A DNA stretch of 55,147 bases, from positions 1-55,147 of the forward strand of contig DAIDHC010000071.1 of the NCBI GenBank assembly GCA_027452065.1, given 5' to 3'. Source of the DNA: Bryobacterales bacterium (GTDB lineage: Bacteria > Acidobacteriota > Terriglobia > Bryobacterales > Bryobacteraceae). The position numbers and the translations under genes were made by a program. The notes under the pieces are model-generated. The model was not told the DNA's origin. It made no database searches and saw only the letters and a list, made by a program, of their open reading frames with translations. Shown in pieces: positions 41,243 through 50,329 of this stretch. Within the stretch, counting starts at the first letter, position 1, and every line of letters begins with the position of its first letter.

Positions 41243-42982
41243 ATGTCTGCAAGTGGAACCGGAACTATGATGAGTGGGGCGCGGATCCTTCTGGAGTGCC
41301 TGCTCCGCGAGAACGTGGACTGCATTTTCGGCTATCCGGGCGGGGTCACGCTGCCGCTTTACGACGCGATGTACGACCATGCCATCCGGCACGTGCTGGT
41401 GCGGCATGAACAGAACGCCTGCTTCGCCGCCGAAGGCTACGCCCGCTCCACCGGCAAGGTCGGAGTCTGCTGCGCCACCTCGGGTCCTGGCGCCACTAAC
41501 CTGGTTACCGGGCTGGTCGACGCCATGATGGACTCCATCCCCGTCGTCGCCCTCACCGGACAGGTATCCACCAAGCTGATCGGTAGCGATGCCTTCCAGG
41601 AAGCCGACACCTTCGGCATCACGCGTTCCTGCACGAAACATAACTTTCTTGTCAAGACGATAGCTGACTTACCTCAGGCTATACATGAGGCCTTCTACAT
41701 CGCCTCCAGCGGCCGGCCGGGCCCGGTGCTCGTGGACATCCCCAAGGACGTTTTCCAGGCCCAGGCCCACTACTCGCCCGTTTCCTCGATCCACCTGCCC
41801 GGATATAAAGTAATCGTGGAAGGGCACGCCGGCCAGATCCGCCGCGCCGCCCAGATGATGTGGGACGCCGAGCGACCGCTGGTTTATGCCGGTGGAGGCA
41901 TCGTCGCCGCCGACGCCTCGGCCGAGCTCCGCGAGCTTGTCGAAACCCTCGACACCCCCGCCGTCACCACTCTCATGGGCCTCGGTATCTTGCCGTCCGC
42001 TCATCCCAACTTCATCAGCATGCCGGGCATGCACGGCAGCTACGCCGCCAACATGGCCATGACACAGTGCGATCTTCTGATCGCTCTCGGCACACGCTTC
42101 GACGACCGCGTCACCGGCCGCCTGTCCGCTTTCGCGCCCAAGGCCAAGGTCATCCACGTGGACATCGATCCGGCTGAAATCGGGAAGAACCGCGCGGCCG
42201 ATCTCCCCATCGTGGGCGACGTGAAGAAGGTGCTGGCGAAGCTCAACCGGAACTTGAAGGAACTGGCGGCGGAAGCGGGAAGCAAAAACGAATCTTCGCG
42301 CCAGAGCTGGGGCCGGCAGGTCCGCGAGTGGAAGCAGGAACATCCGCTCACCCCGGAAATCTCGCAGGAGGAAATCAAACCTCAGCACCTGATGCGCGAA
42401 ATCGACCGCCTCTCCGGCGGCCGCGCCATCGTCGCCTCCGACGTCGGCCAGCATCAGATGTGGGCCGCTCAGTTCATCCGCTTCGATGAGCCCCGCCTCT
42501 GGCTCAACTCCGGCGGCCTCGGTTCGATGGGCTTCGGCCTCCCGGCGGCCATCGGCGCTCAATTTGCCCGCCCCGACAAACTGGTGTTCGCCATCGTCGG
42601 CGACGGCGGCTTTCAGATGTCCATCCCAGAGCTGGCGACGATTGTCAATCACAGTCTGCCGGTGAAAATCATCATCATGAACAACGGCTATCTCGGCATG
42701 GTCCGGCAGTGGCAGGAGCTGTTCTACAACAACCGCCTGTCGGCCGTCGAGCTGAGCTCGTTCCCGGACGTCACCAAACTCGCCGGCGCCTACGGCTTCA
42801 AGGGCCGCACGGTTGAACGCCCCTCCGAGCTCTCGTCGGCGCTGGAAGAGGCGGTCCGCGAGCCCGGTCCTTATCTCCTGAACGTACGCGTCACTCCCTT
42901 CGAGAACGTCTACCCCATGGTTCCGGCCGGCGCCGCCATTCACGAAATGGTTCTCGGCCCCCCGCAACCGGTCACCGCGTAA
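41243..42982 (+). CDS. ilvB: Acetolactate synthase large (catalytic) subunit
   Basis: A 579-residue ThDP- and FAD-dependent enzyme that condenses pyruvate with pyruvate or 2-oxobutyrate, the first common step to valine and isoleucine. Family motifs are complete: FGYPGGVTLPLYDAMY with the nearby catalytic Glu in VRHEQNACFAAEGYAR, CCATSGPGATNLVTG, LGTRFDDRVTG in the FAD region, and GDGGFQMSIPELATIVNHSL with IIIMNN as the ThDP/Mg2+ motif. ATG 41243 is preceded by GAGGAG at 14 bases; a TTG at 41207 would lie in the attenuator. First structural gene of the operon. Confidence 0.95.
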   Translation: MSASGTGTMMSGARILLECLLRENVDCIFGYPGGVTLPLYDAMYDHAIRHVLVRHEQNACFAAEGYARSTGKVGVCCATSGPGATNLVTGLVDAMMDSIPVVALTGQVSTKLIGSDAFQEADTFGITRSCTKHNFLVKTIADLPQAIHEAFYIASSGRPGPVLVDIPKDVFQAQAHYSPVSSIHLPGYKVIVEGHAGQIRRAAQMMWDAERPLVYAGGGIVAADASAELRELVETLDTPAVTTLMGLGILPSAHPNFISMPGMHGSYAANMAMTQCDLLIALGTRFDDRVTGRLSAFAPKAKVIHVDIDPAEIGKNRAADLPIVGDVKKVLAKLNRNLKELAAEAGSKNESSRQSWGRQVREWKQEHPLTPEISQEEIKPQHLMREIDRLSGGRAIVASDVGQHQMWAAQFIRFDEPRLWLNSGGLGSMGFGLPAAIGAQFARPDKLVFAIVGDGGFQMSIPELATIVNHSLPVKIIIMNNGYLGMVRQWQELFYNNRLSAVELSSFPDVTKLAGAYGFKGRTVERPSELSSALEEAVREPGPYLLNVRVTPFENVYPMVPAGAAIHEMVLGPPQPVTA

Positions 42983-43013
42983 GACGTATCACCATGAGAG
43001 GCATAAATTAGCC

Positions 43014-43568
43014 ATGCTCCAGATCATTTCTCTGCTGGTCGAAAACAAACCCGGATCGCTGATGCGCATCACCGGCCTGCTCAGCGCCCGGGCTTACAAC
43101 ATTGAAAGCCTCACCGTCGCCCGGACGCTCGACCCGGAGCTGTCCCGGATGAGCATCGTCGTCGACGTAGAGCCGCATCTCCGCAGCCAGGTCATTAAAC
43201 AGATGAACAAACTCATCAATGTCCTTCAGGCGACGGATCTTACCGACAGCCCCGCGGTCTGCCGCGACATGGCTCTCATGCGCATCAAGGCGCCGCTTGC
43301 CAACCGTACGGCGATCCTCAAGGAAGCCGAGATCTTCGGCGCCCGAGTGGTCGATCAATCGACCGAAGGCTTCGCGCTCGAAGCCACGGGCGACCCGGAA
43401 AAGCTGGACGAGTTTATCGACGTCATGCGCGGATACGGCGACATTGATGTGATCCGTTCCGGTTCCGTCGCCGTGTCGCTGGAAACAAAGAAATTACGGC
43501 TCTCGCCGCCTGTCCCCCGCGGCGGCGGCAACCCGGCGCGCGAGGAAGAACCGGTCGAGTCCAAGTAA
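43014..43568 (+). CDS. ilvN: Acetolactate synthase regulatory (small) subunit
   Basis: A 184-residue regulatory subunit (IlvH/IlvN type). The N-terminal ACT domain is intact (ISLLVENKPGSLMRITGLLS, YNIESLTV), and a C-terminal domain (~80-165) has MALMRIKAP and ALEATGDPEKLDEFIDVM. It activates IlvB and confers feedback inhibition by valine. The last ~20 residues are Pro/Gly/Glu-rich and not conserved. It follows ilvB by 31 bases. Confidence 0.93.
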   Translation: MLQIISLLVENKPGSLMRITGLLSARAYNIESLTVARTLDPELSRMSIVVDVEPHLRSQVIKQMNKLINVLQATDLTDSPAVCRDMALMRIKAPLANRTAILKEAEIFGARVVDQSTEGFALEATGDPEKLDEFIDVMRGYGDIDVIRSGSVAVSLETKKLRLSPPVPRGGGNPAREEEPVESK

Positions 43569-43624
43569 TTCCGAACTACCGAGCACTACCCACCACTGTT
43601 CCACACTATCTATAGGAAACCCGG

Positions 43625-44665
43625 ATGCCCAATCGTTACTACGAAAAGAATGCCAGCCTTGACGCCCTGAAGGGCAAGACTATCGCCATCATCGGCTACG
43701 GAAGCCAGGGCCACGCCCATGCGCTGAACCTGCGCGATTCCGGCCTCAGCGTCGTCGTCGGTCTCCACGCCGCCAGCAAGAGCCGCCAGAAAGCGGAAAA
43801 CGCCGGCCTCAAAGTCCTCAGCGTCGCCGAGGCGGCGAAGGCTGCCGACCTGATCATGATCCTGGTCGCCGACCACATTCAGGGCGACCTCTACCGCGAC
43901 GAAATCGCGCCCCAGATGACGGCCGGAAAGACGCTGATGTTCGCCCACGGCTTCAACATTCACTTCGGCCAGATTGTCGCGCCGAAGGATGTCGATGTTT
44001 CGATGATCGCCCCGAAGGCGCCGGGCCATCGCGTCCGCGAGCTCTTCACCGAAGGCGTGGGCGTGCCCGCGCTGGTCGCCATCCATCAGGACGCCAGCGG
44101 CCACGCGCTGGAGAACGCGCTCGCCTACGCCCTGGGCCTGGGCTGCCTGAAGGCCGGTGTCATCGAAACCAGCTTCCGGGAAGAAACCGAAAGCGATCTG
44201 TTCGGGGAGCAGGCGGTTCTGTGCGGCGGCGTCAGCGAGTTGATCCGCGCCGGATTCGAAACCCTGGTCGAGGCCGGCTACGCTCCGGAAATAGCCTATT
44301 TCGAGTGCCTTCACGAGCTGAAGTTGATCGTCGACCTGATCCAGGAAGGCGGCCTCAACTACATGCGCTATTCGATTTCCGATACCGCCGAGTATGGCGA
44401 CTACACCCGCGGCCCGCGCATCGTCACCGACGCGACGCGCGCCGAAATGAAGAAGATCCTCTCCGAAATCCAGTCCGGCCAGTTCGCCCGTGAATGGATC
44501 GAGGAGAACAAGACCGGCCGGAAGAAGTTTCTCGCCATGCGCGAAGCGCAGCGCGATCAGAAGCTCGAACGCGTCGGGAAGGAACTGCGCGAAATGATGC
44601 CGTTCCTGAAGAAACGCAAGGAAGCCGGCGTGCCGCAGGAGCAGGAAGCGGCCACCGCTCAATAG
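43625..44665 (+). CDS. ilvC: Ketol-acid reductoisomerase, class I
   Basis: A 346-residue enzyme for the second shared step of valine/isoleucine synthesis. The Rossmann motif [19 protein letters not shown] is followed by the cofactor-specificity loop [18 protein letters not shown]. The common Arg of GLRxGSxS is His here, so cofactor preference should be tested. The knotted C-terminal domain shows the metal ligands in [13 protein letters not shown] and [15 protein letters not shown] and SISDTAEYG. Length is typical of the short class. AGGAAA precedes the ATG by about 6 bases. Confidence 0.95.
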   Translation: MPNRYYEKNASLDALKGKTIAIIGYGSQGHAHALNLRDSGLSVVVGLHAASKSRQKAENAGLKVLSVAEAAKAADLIMILVADHIQGDLYRDEIAPQMTAGKTLMFAHGFNIHFGQIVAPKDVDVSMIAPKAPGHRVRELFTEGVGVPALVAIHQDASGHALENALAYALGLGCLKAGVIETSFREETESDLFGEQAVLCGGVSELIRAGFETLVEAGYAPEIAYFECLHELKLIVDLIQEGGLNYMRYSISDTAEYGDYTRGPRIVTDATRAEMKKILSEIQSGQFAREWIEENKTGRKKFLAMREAQRDQKLERVGKELREMMPFLKKRKEAGVPQEQEAATAQ

Positions 44666-44671
44666 TCCATC

Positions 44672-46291
44672 ATGAGAATCTTTACCTTCGATACGACACT
44701 GCGCGACGGGACTCAAGGCGAGTCCGTTTCTTTCTCCGTCGAGGACAAGCTGATTATTGCCCAGAAACTCGACGAGTTGGGAATCGACTACATTGAGGGC
44801 GGCTGGCCGGGGTCGAATCCGAAGGATAAGGAATTCTTTTTCCGTGCCCGCGAACTCAAGCTGCGGCACGCCAAGCTGACCGCGTTCGGCTCCACACGCT
44901 TCGCCCGGCACCGCATTGAGGACGACCCCAACGTTGGCGAGCTGATCGGAGCCGAAACGCCGGTGGTCGCCATATTCGGTAAGAGCTGGGATCTGCACAC
45001 CGCCCGCGCCCTGGGCATCAGCGAGGAGGAGAACCAGACGATCATCTACGAGACCGTCAAGATCCTCAAGGATCACGGGCGCGAGGTGGTCTACGACGCC
45101 GAGCATTTTTTCGACGGCTACCAGTCCAATCCCGGCTTCGCTCTGCGCACGCTGGAAGCCGCCACCCGCGCCGGCGCCGACGTGCTGGTTTTGTGCGACA
45201 CCAACGGCGGAACCATCACCGGGCGCCTGCAGGAAATCGTCGCCGACGTCCGCCAGAAGTTCGACGGCACGCTCGGCATCCATACTCACAACGACTCCGA
45301 CGTCGCCGTGGCCAACACTCTGGCCGCCGTCGAGCAGGGTGTCACCCACGTTCAGGGCTGCCTGAACGGCTATGGCGAGCGCTGCGGAAACGCCAACCTC
45401 TGCTCGATCATCGCCAACCTCGAGCTCAAGCTCGGCCACACCACCATCGGCCGCGAGAACCTCACCAACCTCAGCAATGTCGCCCGTTTCCTGGCCGAGA
45501 TGGCCAATCTCCCGCTGCGCAACGACCAGCCCTATGTCGGCCGCAGCGCCTTCGCCCACAAAGGCGGCGTTCACGTCAGCGCCGTCCTCAAGGATTCCTC
45601 CACCTACGAACACATTTCCCCGGAAGCGGTGGGCAACCGCCAGCGCGTCCTGCTGAGCGATCTTTCGGGCCGCGGCAACGTCCTGTACAAGCTCAAGGAG
45701 CACGGCCTTGCCGATCGTCTGGACGCCGACACGCGCCGCAATCTGCTGGAAAGCATCAAGCACATGGAGTACCAGGGCTATGAGCTGGAAGCCGCCGAAG
45801 GAACCTTCGAGCTGCTGGTGCGCCAGGCGTTACGGCCCAATGCCCATCTGTTCGACGTCATCGGCTACGACGTGGCGACGCGCATGATCAACGCCACCAA
45901 CGGCCCGGTCAACGAGACCACGGCCACCGTCACGCTCCGCGTGCAGGACCAGATCCACACCGCAACAGCCACCGGCAAGGGGCCGATGAACGCTCTCGAC
46001 GTCTGCCTCCGCCAGTGCCTCTCCAAACTCTACCCTCAGATCGCCAACGTCCGCCTCACCGATTACAAAGTCCGGGTGCTGGACTCAAAGAAGGGCACGG
46101 CCGCGAAGGTGCGGGTGCTGGTCGAATGGAGCGACCACCGGCGGAGCTGGGCCACGGTCGGAGTTTCCGACAACGTCATCGAGGCAAGCTGGCTCGCGCT
46201 GCTCGACGCCATCCGCCTGGAGCTGATGCGTCTCACCACCGAGGACAAAAGCATCGAGCGCGCCGTCGAGGACTACTGCTGGGGCGTCTGA
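44672..46291 (+). CDS. cimA: (R)-citramalate synthase
   Basis: A 539-residue member of the HMGL/isopropylmalate synthase family. The N-terminus FDTTLRDGTQGESVSFS and the YIEGGWPGSNPKD motif are those of the CimA type (TIGR00977-like). HTHNDSDVAVANTLAAVEQG and GERCGNANLCSI supply metal-binding and active-site regions. A C-terminal regulatory domain (~400-539) follows. It condenses pyruvate with acetyl-CoA to citramalate, the entry to 2-oxobutyrate without threonine. Six bases after ilvC, it completes an operon for threonine-independent isoleucine synthesis. The CimA rather than LeuA call rests on motifs plus operon context. Confidence 0.9.
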   Translation: MRIFTFDTTLRDGTQGESVSFSVEDKLIIAQKLDELGIDYIEGGWPGSNPKDKEFFFRARELKLRHAKLTAFGSTRFARHRIEDDPNVGELIGAETPVVAIFGKSWDLHTARALGISEEENQTIIYETVKILKDHGREVVYDAEHFFDGYQSNPGFALRTLEAATRAGADVLVLCDTNGGTITGRLQEIVADVRQKFDGTLGIHTHNDSDVAVANTLAAVEQGVTHVQGCLNGYGERCGNANLCSIIANLELKLGHTTIGRENLTNLSNVARFLAEMANLPLRNDQPYVGRSAFAHKGGVHVSAVLKDSSTYEHISPEAVGNRQRVLLSDLSGRGNVLYKLKEHGLADRLDADTRRNLLESIKHMEYQGYELEAAEGTFELLVRQALRPNAHLFDVIGYDVATRMINATNGPVNETTATVTLRVQDQIHTATATGKGPMNALDVCLRQCLSKLYPQIANVRLTDYKVRVLDSKKGTAAKVRVLVEWSDHRRSWATVGVSDNVIEASWLALLDAIRLELMRLTTEDKSIERAVEDYCWGV

Positions 46292-46301
46292 GCCCACCCG
46301 C

Positions 46302-47648
46302 TCAGCCCACCGCCTCCGCCTTATAGGGGCGGAAACCGGCCAGTTGCAAGCCCCGCTGAGCCTCCGGATTTTTCATGAACGTGTCCCAGACGAAGCCCGA
46401 GCGCAGGTTCTCCGCCATCAGCATCGTGATTCCGGTGTCGATGCCGATCACGTCCGGGTCGAACCAGCCCGTCAGCGGATTGAAGGCGTTCACAAACCCG
46501 TAGCGGCACCACGCCCCGTTTGAGTACTTCGCCCGGATGTGTTTCAGCACCCGCAGCGTTTCGGCGGGCAGAAACGGCAGCGACCCGCCCGCCGCGCTCG
46601 GCGCCACGGTTCCGTCGATCGGCCCGACCGCGGGCGGCCCGCCCCAGACTACATACCCCCGCGCCGAATCCGACGCGGTGATGCCCCACAAGTCGTCCGA
46701 GTAATCGGGAAACTGCCGCGCCAGCTCCAGGCAGAAGCGCCGGTGCGCGTCGGTGGCGATGGCCGAGTTGCGAAAGTAATCGGCATACTTGTCGCGCTTG
46801 TTCCGGAAGTCGAACCAGGCCTGCGAGTATTGGTGCACAAACAGCGGCGCGAACGACCCGATGTAGCGCAGCCCCTCGTACTCAAACGTCGTCCGCTTCC
46901 ACGCATCCCAGGCCTCCGGCTTCAACTGGTGGGTTGCCGAGCCGATGCCCAGCAGGTACATCATCATCAGCTCGCTGTAATAGTCCCAGCGGTAGGGAAG
47001 AAACCCCGCCTCCGGCGTCCAGCCGTGCGGCAGCAGCGTGGTGTCCTCCGACAGCCACGTCCAGTCGACGCGGCTGAAGATCTCATAGGCCAGCTCGCTG
47101 GCCTCGGAATGCGGCGGGAAGCTCTGGCGGCAGGTGAGGATCCCACACAGCAAAATCGCGGTGTCCACCGAGGAAACCTCGGAGTCCCAGATGCGCTCGC
47201 CGGTGTGGATGTTGGCGAAGTGGTAGAAGAAGCCCCGGTGCGTGGGCACCTTGCGGGCCAGAAACCGGAGAGCAGTCAACACCCGAGCCCGCGCCTCCGC
47301 CGGCGTGATGTATCCCCGCTCCTGGCCGATGCACAGCGCCGTCAGCCCGAAGCCGGTGGCGGCGATACTGGCGACGATCCGCATATCCGGCTCTGCGGCC
47401 CGCGCCCGATCCATCACCAGGCCCGTCAGCGGACTGGCCTGATCGAGGAAGTAGCGCAGATTGGCGCGCTCCAGCTCATCGAGAAACGCGTCGTCCTCGC
47501 GGCTCAGCGCCGGCGCCGGCTGCACCCGGGGCATCCTCAGCGCCTTTGCTTGCGCTTCGACAGCTCCCTTCGCCGCCGCCCACCCTAGCAATACACTCCG
47601 CCGCGAGAGCCTATCCCGGATCGCGTCCTCGATTCCCACCGCCTTCAT
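46302..47648 (-). CDS. Exported glucoamylase-like (glycoamylase family) protein with Tat-type signal
   Basis: A 448-residue protein from ATG 47648. The N-terminus has a twin-arginine-type motif SRRSVLLG followed by a hydrophobic stretch. The catalytic-type domain is (alpha/alpha)6-like, with family features GFGLTALCIGQERGYIT, RGFFYHFANIHTGERIWDSEVSSVDTA (split here by motif), and LWGITASDSARGYVVWGGP. The end has FNPLTGWFDPDVIGIDTGIT. Similar proteins are annotated as glucoamylase; the real glucan substrate is unknown. It converges with cimA, the two stops lying about 10 bases apart. Confidence 0.82.
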   Translation of the reverse strand: MKAVGIEDAIRDRLSRRSVLLGWAAAKGAVEAQAKALRMPRVQPAPALSREDDAFLDELERANLRYFLDQASPLTGLVMDRARAAEPDMRIVASIAATGFGLTALCIGQERGYITPAEARARVLTALRFLARKVPTHRGFFYHFANIHTGERIWDSEVSSVDTAILLCGILTCRQSFPPHSEASELAYEIFSRVDWTWLSEDTTLLPHGWTPEAGFLPYRWDYYSELMMMYLLGIGSATHQLKPEAWDAWKRTTFEYEGLRYIGSFAPLFVHQYSQAWFDFRNKRDKYADYFRNSAIATDAHRRFCLELARQFPDYSDDLWGITASDSARGYVVWGGPPAVGPIDGTVAPSAAGGSLPFLPAETLRVLKHIRAKYSNGAWCRYGFVNAFNPLTGWFDPDVIGIDTGITMLMAENLRSGFVWDTFMKNPEAQRGLQLAGFRPYKAEAVG

Positions 47649-47805
47649 TGTATGCCCGCCCCGCCGCCGCCTTTCCCCCCACCGGGCCGCCGCCCATCGC
47701 CGGGCGCTCCGCTGAAACCCGGTCTTATCCCACCTCGCGAAGGTGCCCGGCCCCTGTGCTCGCCGCTCGGCGCCCGCTGTCCGTCGTAGAATTTGGATGG
47801 CGAAG

Positions 47806-48774
47806 ATGAAGACGGCACACGCGGCGGCGTTCTGCGGAATCCTGACGGAGATGGTTCTCGGCTCATCCTGCAGCCGCGCGCCCGCCACCGTCCAGGGGGC
47901 CGTCCTCCGGCAGGACGCGGACCCGAGACAGCAATCGCCCATCGCCAATGCCCGCATCACCGTTGAAGACGGACTCGCCTCCGCCGACGGCCTGTCCGAT
48001 GCCACGGGTTATTTCCACATTCTCCTGCTTCCCAGCCTCCGCCCCGGCCAGGCAGTCACGCTCGTTTTCCGTCACGCCGGCTTCGAACCGCTGCGCCTCA
48101 CCGGCCCGGCCGACGGGTCCTTGTGGCTCGCCCGGATGAACCCGATTCCCTCCCCTGCGCGCTCCGCCTCCTCGGCTCCGGAGGCCGTTCTGTCCCACGT
48201 CCGCATCCGCTACACCGTCAAGGTCGAATCGACGGTCAACGTCGGCAGCGGCGAGCGCACCTTCCGCGTCGTCAATACCGCCAACGTTCCCTGCCGCCGC
48301 CAGCGGCCCTGCTCGCCCGACGGACGATGGAAGGCCGCCATCGGCTCGGCCTCCCTCGATGCCGGCGAAGGCAATGAATTCCACAACACCCGCCTCTCCT
48401 GTATCGCCGGCCCGTGCCCGTTCACCGCCATCGACTCGGACGGCTTCACCCGCGGCGGCCGCCGCATAAGCGTCTCCATTCTGAACTGGTCCGACACCAC
48501 CACCTTCGTGATCGAGGGCGAAGTGGTCCGCCATGTCGTCAACGACGCCGTACGCGAATCCTATCCGGTAATCTTTGGCTCGGCGATGAACTTCACGCTC
48601 CCTGCCGCGGCCGAGGGCCCCAGTATCGAGGCCGATCTCGACGGCGCCCCCATCGTCTACCCTCTCGGCCCCGACCTGCTGCTGAGCTGGGCGCGCTGCC
48701 GCGAGCGCGACGATCGCGGGCACAACCGGCTCTACCGCTGCGACGCCAACGCCGGCTACCGGTTTCGGAAATGA
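47806..48774 (+). CDS. Probable lipoprotein with carboxypeptidase-regulatory-like domain
   Basis: A ~322-residue protein. The N-terminus (MKTAHAAAFCGILTEMVLGS) ends in a lipobox-like GSSC. Residues ~30-110 form a carboxypeptidase-regulatory-like beta domain (SPIANARITVEDGLASADGL, ATGYFHILLLPSLRPGQAVT), common in acidobacterial surface proteins. The C-terminal ~180 residues are beta-rich with several cysteines (PCRRQRPC, SCIAGPC) that may form disulfides. ATG 47797 or 47743 are alternative starts. No partner gene identifies its role. Confidence 0.6.
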   Translation: MKTAHAAAFCGILTEMVLGSSCSRAPATVQGAVLRQDADPRQQSPIANARITVEDGLASADGLSDATGYFHILLLPSLRPGQAVTLVFRHAGFEPLRLTGPADGSLWLARMNPIPSPARSASSAPEAVLSHVRIRYTVKVESTVNVGSGERTFRVVNTANVPCRRQRPCSPDGRWKAAIGSASLDAGEGNEFHNTRLSCIAGPCPFTAIDSDGFTRGGRRISVSILNWSDTTTFVIEGEVVRHVVNDAVRESYPVIFGSAMNFTLPAAAEGPSIEADLDGAPIVYPLGPDLLLSWARCRERDDRGHNRLYRCDANAGYRFRK

Positions 48775-48815
48775 TCCGAAGATGAAACAATAGAGGTGTC
48801 TCCCTTTTCCAACTT

Positions 48816-49364
48816 ATGCGATGGTTTTTCTCCCGACGGATCCCGCCCTTCTCGCGCCTGCTTTTGGTCGAGAGCGGCTCCCGCCATCTCTCGGAAAAGA
48901 TCCTCGCTTATTTCCACGAGAACCATCCGGGCATCCAAGCCGACCTTCTCACCTGCTACTCCGGCGCTCCAGCCGCCTTCCGGCCCGGCTCCGGGTCGCT
49001 GTATAACGTCAACGACTTTCCGGCGCTGGCCGACCGCCGCGCCCTTCTCGCCCGTCTGGCCCGCAACGGCTACACCATCGTCGGCATCATCTGCTCGGCG
49101 GAGCCGATTCTGGCCCGCTGGAAATGGCTTGCCGCCGCGCGCATCCCGGCCAAGGTTTTCATCCTCAACGAGAATGCCGACTTTTTCTGGCTCGATCGCG
49201 GCCACGCCTCCGCTATCCGCCATTTCATCGCCTACCGCGCGGGGCTCACCGGCGCCGGCGCCGTGCGCACTCTGGCCCGCGTCGTGCTGTTTCCCTTTAC
49301 GCTGCTGTACCTGATTACCTATGCCGCCGCCGTTCACCTCAGGAGGAAATTGCGAACCCTATGA
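48816..49364 (+). CDS. Conserved membrane-associated protein of unknown function
   Basis: A 182-residue protein with conserved-looking motifs: LLLVESGSRHLSEKIL, TCYSGAPAAF, GIICSAEPILARWKWLAA, KVFILNENADFFWLDRGH. The N-terminal two thirds look like a Rossmann-type alpha/beta fold. A hydrophobic C-terminal segment (VLFPFTLLYLITYAAAV) and a basic tail suggest membrane attachment. I recall close homologues in Acidobacteriota, all unnamed. It overlaps the next gene by 4 bases, so it belongs to the operon leading to accBC. Confidence 0.65.
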   Translation: MRWFFSRRIPPFSRLLLVESGSRHLSEKILAYFHENHPGIQADLLTCYSGAPAAFRPGSGSLYNVNDFPALADRRALLARLARNGYTIVGIICSAEPILARWKWLAAARIPAKVFILNENADFFWLDRGHASAIRHFIAYRAGLTGAGAVRTLARVVLFPFTLLYLITYAAAVHLRRKLRTL

Positions 49365-50329
49365 AAGCTGTCTTCATTCAAAAGCACGGCTCAGCCGACG
49401 TTCTCGAATATGGCGAACGGCCCATGCCCGTCCCCGGTCCCGCCGACGCGCTGGTGCGTCTGGCCGCCTGCGGGGTCAACTTCATCGACATCTACCATCG
49501 CGGCGGTCTTTATAAAATCGATCTGCCCTTCACGCTCGGCGTCGAAGGAGCGGGCACTGTCGAGCATGTCGGCTCGGGGGTCACCGATCTCGCCCCCGGG
49601 GATCGAGTCGCCTGGGCCATGGAACCCGGCGCCTATGCCACGCACGCCAAAGTTGCCGCATGGCGCCTGGTCAAAATTCCCCCGCAAACGAGCTTCGAAT
49701 CCGCCGCCGCGGCCATGCTTCAGGGCATGACCGCCCATTATCTGGTGCATTCCACCTTTCCTTTGGCGGCCCGCCACACAGCGCTTATCCACGCCGCCGC
49801 CGGCGGCACCGGACTGCTGCTGGTGCAGATGGCGAAGCGGCTGGGAGCGCGCGTCATCGGCACGGCAGGCACCGAGGCCAAGGCTGCCCTTGCCCGCGAG
49901 GCCGGCGCCGACGAGGTGATCCTGTATAGCCAGACTGATTTCGCCGCCGAAACGCGCCGCCTCACCTCCGGCGCCGGAGTCGATGTTGTCTACGACTCGG
50001 TCGGCAAAACCACCTTCGAAGGCAGCCTCAACTCGCTCAAACCCCGCGGCATGATGGTGAGCTTCGGCAACGCCAGCGGCGCCGTGCCCGATTTTCCGCC
50101 GCTCCTGCTCGCTCAGAAGGGCTCGCTCTTCCTCACCCGGCCGAATCTGGCCCACTACGCCACCACGCGGGAGGAGATTGCCTGGCGAGCCGGCGACGTG
50201 CTCGGCTGGATCGGCGAAGGCTCCCTCAAGCTGCGCATCGACAAATCGTATCCGCTCTCCGAGGCCGCTCAGGCTCACCGCGATCTCGAAAGCCGCGCCA
50301 CCGCGGGCAAGTTGATTCTCATTCCATGA
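49361..50329 (+). CDS. Quinone oxidoreductase (zinc-free MDR family)
   Basis: A 322-residue NADPH-dependent medium-chain reductase of the quinone oxidoreductase (Qor) type. The N-terminal catalytic domain has VRLAACGVNFIDIYHRGGLY and LGVEGAGTVEHVG. The nucleotide-binding domain has IHAAAGGTGLLLVQMAKRLG and VDVVYDSVGKTTF. No zinc ligands are present. AGGAGG lies upstream; start and stop both overlap neighbours in ATGA arrangements. It would reduce quinones or related enones in the cytoplasm. Confidence 0.9.
   Translation: MKAVFIQKHGSADVLEYGERPMPVPGPADALVRLAACGVNFIDIYHRGGLYKIDLPFTLGVEGAGTVEHVGSGVTDLAPGDRVAWAMEPGAYATHAKVAAWRLVKIPPQTSFESAAAAMLQGMTAHYLVHSTFPLAARHTALIHAAAGGTGLLLVQMAKRLGARVIGTAGTEAKAALAREAGADEVILYSQTDFAAETRRLTSGAGVDVVYDSVGKTTFEGSLNSLKPRGMMVSFGNASGAVPDFPPLLLAQKGSLFLTRPNLAHYATTREEIAWRAGDVLGWIGEGSLKLRIDKSYPLSEAAQAHRDLESRATAGKLILIP

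Noticed and set aside
42993-43010. Tiny frame MRGIN between ilvB and ilvN as a second leader peptide
   Set aside because: Only five codons, no terminator hairpin after it and a normal intergenic distance.
43610-45763. A 717-codon minus-strand frame opposite ilvC and cimA
   Set aside because: Antisense shadow of two strongly conserved enzymes.
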